Below, piece after piece: positions 58,741-64,000 of a DNA stretch of 64,000 nucleotides; within the stretch, counting starts at the first letter, position 1; every line of letters begins with the position of its first letter. This DNA comes from Streptomyces buecherae. GTDB lineage: Bacteria > Actinomycetota > Actinomycetes > Streptomycetales > Streptomycetaceae. Position numbers and translations under genes: made by a program. The stretch is from the NCBI RefSeq assembly GCF_014295035.1, contig NZ_CP060404.1:1-64000 (forward strand), given 5' to 3'. The notes beneath the pieces are model-generated. The model searched no databases. It had not been told where the DNA came from and worked only from the letters and a program-made list of their open reading frames with translations.

Positions 58741-60096
58741 GTGAGCGCATCCGACACCTCACCCGTCCACCGGCGCATGGAGCAGTTGGCCGCCGCCGGC
58801 ATCGACGTGGTCCGGGTGACCTATCCCGACCTCATCGGCACCGAACGGGCCCGGGACGTCCTCCTGGACCACCTCCCCTCGGCCTGCGACCACGGCCTGG
58901 CCTTCTGCCGCGCCGTCTACCACACCAGCCCACAGGGGGACACGGTCGACGTCGCCGGCGGCCTCGACGCCGGCCTGCCGGACATCCGCGTCACCCCCGA
59001 CCTGGACACCCTGACGGCGCTGCCCTGGGAACCCGGGGTCGCCACCTGCCTGGGCAACGTCACCGACCCGGCCACCGGGCTGCCCGCGCCGGAGTCACCG
59101 CGCGACCTGCTGCGCGCCGTCCTCGACCGGTGCGCCGAACACGGCCTGCGGCCCGTGGTGGGACCGGAGTTGGAGTACTTCCTGTGCGACGAGGCGCCCG
59201 ACCGGCCACAGGGTTGGCGCCGCTACAGCGACGCCGACGGCGTCGTCTACACGGCCGGGCTGCGCGCGGACCGGGACAACCACCTGCTGCGCACCCTGCG
59301 CCTGCTGCGCGACCTGGACATCGGCGTCAGCGGCGGCAACCACGAGTACGACGGCTCCCAGTTCGAGATCAACCTGACCCACGGCGACGCCGCGCGCGCC
59401 GCCGACCGCGCCTTCCGCTTCAAGTCCGCGATCAAGGAGCTGGCCCGCAAGGAGGGTCGCCTGGCCACCTTCATGGCCAAGCCCTTCAACGACGCCGGCG
59501 GCTCCGGCTTCCACCTCCACCTGTCCTGCGTGGACGCGGAGGGCGCGAACGTCTTCGCGGACCCCGCCGCACCGTACGGCCTCTCGGCCACCGCCCGGCA
59601 CGCGCTGGCGGGCGTCCTCGCGCACGCGCCGGCGCTCAGCGCCCTGGCCAACCCGACCGTCAACTCCTACAAGCGGATCGGGCCCGACACCCTGGCGCCC
59701 TGGCTGATCGACTGGGGCCTGGACAACCGCAGCGCCATGGTGCGCGTCCCACCCGAGCGCGGCGCCGGTTCCCGCCTCGAACTGCGCCTCGGCGACGCGA
59801 GCGCCAACCCGTACCTCCTGATCGCCGCCACCCTGGCCGCGGCCCTGCTCGGCATCCTGGCCCGCGAGGAGCCGCCGGCCCCGCTGGAGGGTTACGGCTA
59901 CGACGCCGCGCGGGCCGAGCCACTACCGGCCACCCTGTCCGCCGCCCTCGACGCGCTGGAGGCGGACACCGCGCTGACCGAGACGCTGGGCAAGGACTTC
60001 ACCGCGTCCTACCTCGCCTACAAGCGCGACGAGGTCACCCGCTTCCAGCGGCACGTCACCGACTGGGAGTTCACCGAGTACGCCTACCACCTGTGA
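58741..60096 (+). CDS. Glutamine synthetase-family gamma-glutamyl-amine ligase
   Basis: A 451-residue GS-fold enzyme. VVGPELEYFL (about 140-149), GGNHEYDGSQFEINL (about 198-212), FMAKPFNDAGGSGFHLHLS (about 243-261), NPTVNSYKRI (about 304-313) and RVPPERGAGSRLELRLGD (about 335-352) are the substrate, metal and ATP segments. The ammonium-site residues of true GlnA are altered, as in PuuA/GlnA3/GlnA4 ligases that glutamylate putrescine, ethanolamine or aromatic amines. GTG 58741 follows GAGGAGA. It precedes the P450 by 19 bases and, with the PuuC/PuuD-like genes, could run a gamma-glutamylated amine pathway. Confidence 0.9.
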   Translation: MSASDTSPVHRRMEQLAAAGIDVVRVTYPDLIGTERARDVLLDHLPSACDHGLAFCRAVYHTSPQGDTVDVAGGLDAGLPDIRVTPDLDTLTALPWEPGVATCLGNVTDPATGLPAPESPRDLLRAVLDRCAEHGLRPVVGPELEYFLCDEAPDRPQGWRRYSDADGVVYTAGLRADRDNHLLRTLRLLRDLDIGVSGGNHEYDGSQFEINLTHGDAARAADRAFRFKSAIKELARKEGRLATFMAKPFNDAGGSGFHLHLSCVDAEGANVFADPAAPYGLSATARHALAGVLAHAPALSALANPTVNSYKRIGPDTLAPWLIDWGLDNRSAMVRVPPERGAGSRLELRLGDASANPYLLIAATLAAALLGILAREEPPAPLEGYGYDAARAEPLPATLSAALDALEADTALTETLGKDFTASYLAYKRDEVTRFQRHVTDWEFTEYAYHL

Positions 60097-60115
60097 CACC
60101 GAGGAGGCGACAGCC

Positions 60116-61414
60116 ATGAGCCGCGTGCCACCCCCGCCCGCCACCACCGACGCCGCGCGCGAACCGATGCCCCTGGCCGAGGTGAACCTCGCCGACCTGG
60201 ACCGGTTCACCGATGGCGTCACACCCTGGCGGATGTTCCACACCCTGCGCCACCAGGACCCTGTCCACTGGCAGCCCGAGGACGCGCCGAACTCCGGCTT
60301 CTGGGCGGTGACCCGGCACGCCGACATCGCCCGCGTGGACCGCGACCCCGAGACGTTCACCTCCTCCAGGTTCGTCAACCTGGAGGAGGTCGACGACGAC
60401 CAGATCAGGCGGCGCGCCTCGCTGCTCGAACTCGACGGCCTGCGTCACCGGGCCCTGCGCGGGTTGCTCCAGCGCCAGTTCGGCGCGCGCGTCATCAGCG
60501 GCTACGCCGACTTCCTGCGCGGCCTGACCGCCACCACCCTGGACGCGGCCCTGGCCCGGGGCACCTTCGACTTCGTCGAGGAGGTGTCGGCTGACTTCCC
60601 CATCAACGTCCTCGCCCGCCTGCTCGACGTGCCGCCCGAGGACAACCAGCGGCTCATCGACTGGGGCAACCGCATCATCGGCCACACCGACCCGGACTAC
60701 GCCGACGTCCTCCTGGACAGCGCGGAAAGCGAGCGGTACCGCGACCTCCCCTTCCGCTCCCCCGCGTCGCTCGAGGTCTTCGCCTACGGGAGGGAGTTGG
60801 CGCGGCAGCGACGCGGTGGCGCGGGCACCGACCTGGTCTCCCGGCTGGTCAACGAGGTGCCCCGGGACGGCGTGCCGCTGTCCGACCGGGACTTCGACAA
60901 CTACTTCCTGCTGCTGGTCGTCGCCGGCAACGAGACCACCCGGCACACCATCAGCCACGCGATGCTGGCGCTCCTCCAGCACCCCGAGCAACTCGCCCGG
61001 CTGCGCGACGACCCCTCCCTCATCCCCACCGCGGTCGAGGAGTTCCTGCGCTGGGCCTCCCCCGTCTACCACTTCCGCCGCACCGCCACCCGCGACACCG
61101 AGCTGGGCGGCAAGCGCGTCCGGGCCGGCGAGAAGGTCGTCATGTGGTTCGCCTCCGGCAACCGCGACGAGGAGGTCTTCGGCGACCCGTACGCCTTCGA
61201 CGTGGCCCGCCGGGACAACGACCACCTCACCTTCGGCAAGGGCGGCCCGCACCTGTGTCTGGGCAACCAGTTGGCCCGCACCGAGATCCGCATCCTGTTC
61301 GAGGAGCTCGTCCCGCGCCTCGCCGACGCGCGCCTGGCCGGCGACGTGCCGCGGGTGCGGTCCAACTTCGTCAACGGCATCAAGCGCCTGCCCGTGACGG
61401 TCACCCTGGCCTGA
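60116..61414 (+). CDS. Cytochrome P450 of the catabolic island
   Basis: A 432-residue P450 with a canonical I-helix AGNETT (270-275), ExxR at E309-R312, and the heme loop FGKGGPHLCLG with Cys381. The N-terminal part (WRMFHTLRHQDPVHW...SGFWAVTRHADI) resembles CYP125/CYP124- and linalool-hydroxylase-like groups. It follows the ligase gene by 19 bases and ends at a strong terminator. Ferredoxin and reductase genes start the divergent operon, so a complete class I P450 system is present. It may oxidise the free or glutamylated amine; the substrate is unknown. Confidence 0.93.
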   Translation: MSRVPPPPATTDAAREPMPLAEVNLADLDRFTDGVTPWRMFHTLRHQDPVHWQPEDAPNSGFWAVTRHADIARVDRDPETFTSSRFVNLEEVDDDQIRRRASLLELDGLRHRALRGLLQRQFGARVISGYADFLRGLTATTLDAALARGTFDFVEEVSADFPINVLARLLDVPPEDNQRLIDWGNRIIGHTDPDYADVLLDSAESERYRDLPFRSPASLEVFAYGRELARQRRGGAGTDLVSRLVNEVPRDGVPLSDRDFDNYFLLLVVAGNETTRHTISHAMLALLQHPEQLARLRDDPSLIPTAVEEFLRWASPVYHFRRTATRDTELGGKRVRAGEKVVMWFASGNRDEEVFGDPYAFDVARRDNDHLTFGKGGPHLCLGNQLARTEIRILFEELVPRLADARLAGDVPRVRSNFVNGIKRLPVTVTLA

Positions 61415-61425
61415 ACCGGCGGCAC

Positions 61426-61472
61426 GCGCGCGCATCGGCCCCGAGGCGTCGCCTCGGGGCCGATGCGCGTGC
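61426..61472. terminator. Bidirectional hairpin terminator
   Basis: Stem 61426-61447 with 61451-61472, 22 pairs with one G-T wobble and a GTC loop, between the convergent P450 and NTF2-fold genes. Confidence 0.88.
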
Positions 61473-61488
61473 GCCGGTGGGGGCGTAC

Positions 61489-61932
61489 TCAGTCAGCCGT
61501 CTGGTCGCCGGGCTCGACGCCGGCGCCCGCCGCCCCGGCCGTGTCGGAACGTTCCGGGTCGCGGCGGAAGAACGTCTTGCTGGCGATCAGCCACGCGCCG
61601 TCCTGGCGTACCAGCGAGAAGTGGTTGGTGAAGTCGTGGCCCTGGTAGCCGTACTCGTCGAGCACGGCCACCGCCACGTCGCCGCTGACCTCCACCGCGC
61701 GGATGCCGTACGTGTAGTCGCGGGACCACCTGGGGGCGTCCGCGTCGGCCGCGACGACCTCGCTGAACGCCTCGATCGGCGCGGAGACGAACTGCTCGCC
61801 GAGGTAGCCCCACATGTGCGCGTCCGCGCGGAAGGCGGCTCGCACGGCCTTCGGGTCGGCGGCGCGCACCGCCGACACGTACGCCTCCACCGCGGCCCGC
61901 ACGTCGTCGTGGGCTGTCTTGCGCTGACTCAT
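61489..61932 (-). CDS. NTF2-fold/SnoaL-like protein
   Basis: A 147-residue protein of the nuclear transport factor 2 superfamily: helix VRAAVEAYVSAVRAADPKAVRAAFRADAHMWGYLG and later strands AVAVLDEYGYQGHDFTNHFSLVRQDGAWLIASKTFFR. Relatives are small-molecule hydratases, isomerases or dehydratases, or of unknown function. An HFSLVRQDGAW strand is typical. It follows the rightmost aldehyde dehydrogenase on the same strand (51-base gap), so it is probably co-transcribed with it. The C-terminal 20 residues are disordered (Gly/Ala-rich). Confidence 0.82.
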   Translation of the reverse strand: MSQRKTAHDDVRAAVEAYVSAVRAADPKAVRAAFRADAHMWGYLGEQFVSAPIEAFSEVVAADADAPRWSRDYTYGIRAVEVSGDVAVAVLDEYGYQGHDFTNHFSLVRQDGAWLIASKTFFRRDPERSDTAGAAGAGVEPGDQTAD

Positions 61933-61983
61933 CTGACTCTCCTCATGGGGCTGACGGGTTGGCGGGATGGCGGGTTGGTGGGA

Positions 61984-63432
61984 TCAGCCGTGGTGCATCC
62001 ACACGCCCTTGGTCTCGGTGAACACGTCCAGCGCCTGGGAACCCATCTCCCGCCCCCACCCGCTGGCCCCGAAGCCGCCCCAGGGCGCCGCGGGGTCGGG
62101 GACCGGCGGCATGTTGACGAACACGGCGCCGGCGCGGATGTCCGCGGCGAGCCGGTGGGCCGTGGACAGGTCCCTGGTCCAGATCGCCGCCGCCAGCCCG
62201 TACCGGGTGTCGTTGGCCCGCGCCGCCAACTCGTCCTCGTCCTCGTAGCTGAGCACGGGCAGCACGGGGCCGAACACCTCCTGGCGGGCGATGGCCATCT
62301 CGTCGCGTACGCCGGCGAAGACGGTGGGCCGGTAGAAGTTGCCGCTCTCCAGGTCGCCGTCGGCGCGCGCCCCGCCGGTGACCAGTTCGGCTCCCTCGGC
62401 CACGCCCTCCTTGACCAGGGTGTCCACCCGTCGCAGGTGCTCGTCGCTCACCAGCGGTCCAAGATCGGTCTCCGGGGCCAGGCCGGGCCCCAGGCGCAGG
62501 GCGGCGACGGCCGCCGCGAGCTTCTCGGTGAACTCCTCGGCCCGGCGCCGGTCGACGTAGAAGCGCGCGTAGGCGGCGCAGACCTGTCCGCTGTTGAGCA
62601 GCGCGCCCTGGACGTTGCCCCGCACGGCGGCGTCGATGTCGGCGTCCCTGGCGATGATGCTGGGCGCCTTGCCGCCCAGTTCCAGGGTGACCCGCTTGAG
62701 GTCGTTGGCCGACGCCCGGACGATGCCCTGGCCCACCTCGGTGGAGCCGGTGAAGGAGACCTTGTCCACCCGGGGGTGCTCCACCAGGGCCCGGCCCGTC
62801 GCGGGGCCGCCGGTGAGCACGTTCACCACGCCCGGCGGGAAGCCGGCCTCCTCGCACAGCCGCGCCAGGTGCAGGCTGGACAGCGGCGTCTGCTCGGCCG
62901 GCTTGAGAATCACGGTGTTTCCGCAGGCCAGCGCGGGTGCCATCTTCCACGAGGCGATCATGAGCGGGAAGTTCCAGGGGGTGATCAGCGCGCACACCCC
63001 GACCGGCTCGCGCCGCGTGAAGTGCGTGGTGTCCGGGAAGGAGACCGGGCTGACCGCTCCCTCGATCTTGGTGACCCAGCCCGCGTAGTAGCGGAAGTGC
63101 TCCGCGGCCCCCGCGACGCTGACGGTACGGGCCACCCCCAGTGGCTGGCCCTGGTCGCGGGTCTCCAACTCCGCGAGCCGGGTCGCGTCGCGGTCGATCA
63201 ACTCGGCGACCCGCCAGAGCAGTTTGGCGCGTTCGGCGGCGGGCAGCCTGGCCCACGCGGGGTCCGTCAGCGCCTGCCGCGCGGCCCCCACGGCGGCGTC
63301 CACGTCGGCCTCCGCCGCCTCGGCGCAGGTTCCGATGACCGATCCGGTGGCGGGGTCCAGGGTGGTGAACTCCGCCCCGTCGGCGGCGGCCGTCCACTCG
63401 CCCGCGATGAAGAGCCGGCCTCGCACGTCCAT
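61984..63432 (-). CDS. Aldehyde dehydrogenase
   Basis: A 482-residue enzyme with ITPWNFPLMI (about 148-157), FTGSTEVGQG (about 225-234), LELGGKAPSII (about 250-260) and the catalytic cysteine in NSGQVCAAYAR (about 282-292). It differs from the other two aldehyde dehydrogenases in the window in the C-terminal region (GGFGASGWGREMG). The best general match is betaine-aldehyde/phenylacetaldehyde-type dehydrogenases. It could oxidise the aldehyde formed from the amine substrate. A TetR gene follows upstream. Confidence 0.9.
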   Translation of the reverse strand: MDVRGRLFIAGEWTAAADGAEFTTLDPATGSVIGTCAEAAEADVDAAVGAARQALTDPAWARLPAAERAKLLWRVAELIDRDATRLAELETRDQGQPLGVARTVSVAGAAEHFRYYAGWVTKIEGAVSPVSFPDTTHFTRREPVGVCALITPWNFPLMIASWKMAPALACGNTVILKPAEQTPLSSLHLARLCEEAGFPPGVVNVLTGGPATGRALVEHPRVDKVSFTGSTEVGQGIVRASANDLKRVTLELGGKAPSIIARDADIDAAVRGNVQGALLNSGQVCAAYARFYVDRRRAEEFTEKLAAAVAALRLGPGLAPETDLGPLVSDEHLRRVDTLVKEGVAEGAELVTGGARADGDLESGNFYRPTVFAGVRDEMAIARQEVFGPVLPVLSYEDEDELAARANDTRYGLAAAIWTRDLSTAHRLAADIRAGAVFVNMPPVPDPAAPWGGFGASGWGREMGSQALDVFTETKGVWMHHG

Positions 63433-63489
63433 AGGAGATCCCTTTCTTGGCCTGGGGCGCGCTCCACGAGCGCTCCCGCGGGAGGTGGA

Positions 63490-64000
63490 TCAGTCGGTGA
63501 TGTTGCGCATCAGCCGGTCGACATGGGCGCGGTGTTCGGGGATCAGCTCGCCGCTGGGGAACATCAGGCAGGTGACGTTGGCCCCGATGGACATGCTGAT
63601 GACCTCGCCGGCCAGCGCGGTCACGGTCGGCGCCTCGGGTGACTCGCCCCGGTCGCGCGCCTCGGCGATCCGCACCGCGAGCCGCCTGCGCCACTCCCTG
63701 AGGTGCTCGCGGTAGAGGGTGGCGAGTTCCTCGTTGGCCACCGAGTGCTCCCACAGGGAGAGCAGCACGCGGGCGGAGTCGATGCGGTACGTGTCCAGCG
63801 GCAGCGTCACCTCGATGTCGTGCCGCAGCGCCTCCTTCGGGTCGAGCGAGGGATCGCCGTCGTTGATCCGCTCGTTCATCTCCGCGAGCACGCTCTGGAA
63901 CGTGGCGGCCACGATGCTGTCCTTGCTGGGGAAGTAGCGCTTGAGCGCACCGTTGGCGAATCCCGCCTCAGCGACGATGCTCCTCATGGTCGCGGCCTCG
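63490..64000 (-). CDS. TetR-family regulator, N-terminus outside the window
   Basis: At least 170 residues are visible, reading leftward from the window edge. EAATMRSIVAEAGFANGALKRYFPSKDSIVAATFQSVL is the recognition part of a TetR helix-turn-helix, so only about 20-30 N-terminal residues are missing. The C-terminal domain ends SGELIPEHRAHVDRLMRNITD. The frame stays open to base 64000. It lies 57 bases upstream of the aldehyde dehydrogenase gene on the same strand, so it may be co-transcribed, and is another candidate regulator of the island. Confidence 0.9.
   Translation of the reverse strand, partial: EAATMRSIVAEAGFANGALKRYFPSKDSIVAATFQSVLAEMNERINDGDPSLDPKEALRHDIEVTLPLDTYRIDSARVLLSLWEHSVANEELATLYREHLREWRRRLAVRIAEARDRGESPEAPTVTALAGEVISMSIGANVTCLMFPSGELIPEHRAHVDRLMRNITD

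Noticed and set aside
1..64000. CRISPR arrays, rRNA or prophage structural genes
   Set aside because: I looked for regularly spaced direct repeats, rRNA signatures and phage-type gene runs and saw none; the tandem arrays found have no spacers.

Overview
The window looks like the extreme left end of a linear Streptomyces replicon (chromosome or large linear plasmid). Base composition is very GC-rich with strong GC3 bias. The first 180 bases are a run of hairpin-forming palindromes, followed by a helicase gene and an adjacent tap-tpg pair, which encode the telomere-associated protein and the terminal protein that caps linear Streptomyces ends. A DasR-type dre site, a CBM2 chitinase, many TetR/MarR/XRE regulators and frequent GTG/TTG starts fit the same genus.

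Layout. 1-5.7 kb: telomere, SF2 helicase, tap, tpg. 5.7-9.3 kb: decayed subtelomeric DNA with an IstB-type ATPase remnant, a pentapeptide-repeat gene split by an amber codon, a BKACE-family gene and a 30-bp repeat. 9.4-12.8 kb: a compact cyclodipeptide locus (cyclodipeptide synthase, cytochrome P450, divergent TetR with a perfect palindromic operator). 13.9-20.0 kb: a biosynthesis-like run (C26 gamma-glutamyl hydrolase, GNAT, FAD oxidase with an extra N-terminal region, aromatic amino acid decarboxylase-type enzyme, EamA exporter). 20-33.4 kb: regulators, secreted and membrane proteins, a ProP-like transporter, a Tat-exported M28 peptidase, an imine-reductase-like gene with divergent TetR, and a PadR/membrane-protein pair. 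33.8-38.7 kb: a coupled catabolic operon (cupin dioxygenase, MFS, zinc alcohol dehydrogenase, SDR) followed by an AraC activator. 38.7-40.3 kb: a translationally coupled HTH/sigma-like pair. 41.4-47.6 kb: DasR-controlled GH18 chitinase, polysaccharide deacetylase, methyltransferase, GST-fold reductase.

48-64 kb is a catabolic island. A leftward gene set (ferredoxin, ferredoxin reductase, acetoacetate-decarboxylase-like protein, HpaE-, HpaD- and HpaG-like homoprotocatechuate enzymes, TetR, then PuuC- and PuuD-like genes) diverges from a glutamine-synthetase-like ligase and a P450. Identical GTTTG-N4-CAAAC operators sit on both sides of the divergent promoter region. My inference is that an aromatic or polyamine-type amine is gamma-glutamylated, oxidised by the P450 with its own electron-transfer chain, released, and the catechol product is opened by meta cleavage. 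A third aldehyde dehydrogenase, an NTF2-fold protein and a TetR gene truncated by the window edge close the region.

The best candidates for new biology are the cyclodipeptide locus (P450 without the usual I-helix acid, seven 20-bp repeats between the two genes), the gamma-glutamyl/P450/meta-cleavage island, the 13.9-20 kb cluster, and the telomere whose hairpins share one CAAG loop.
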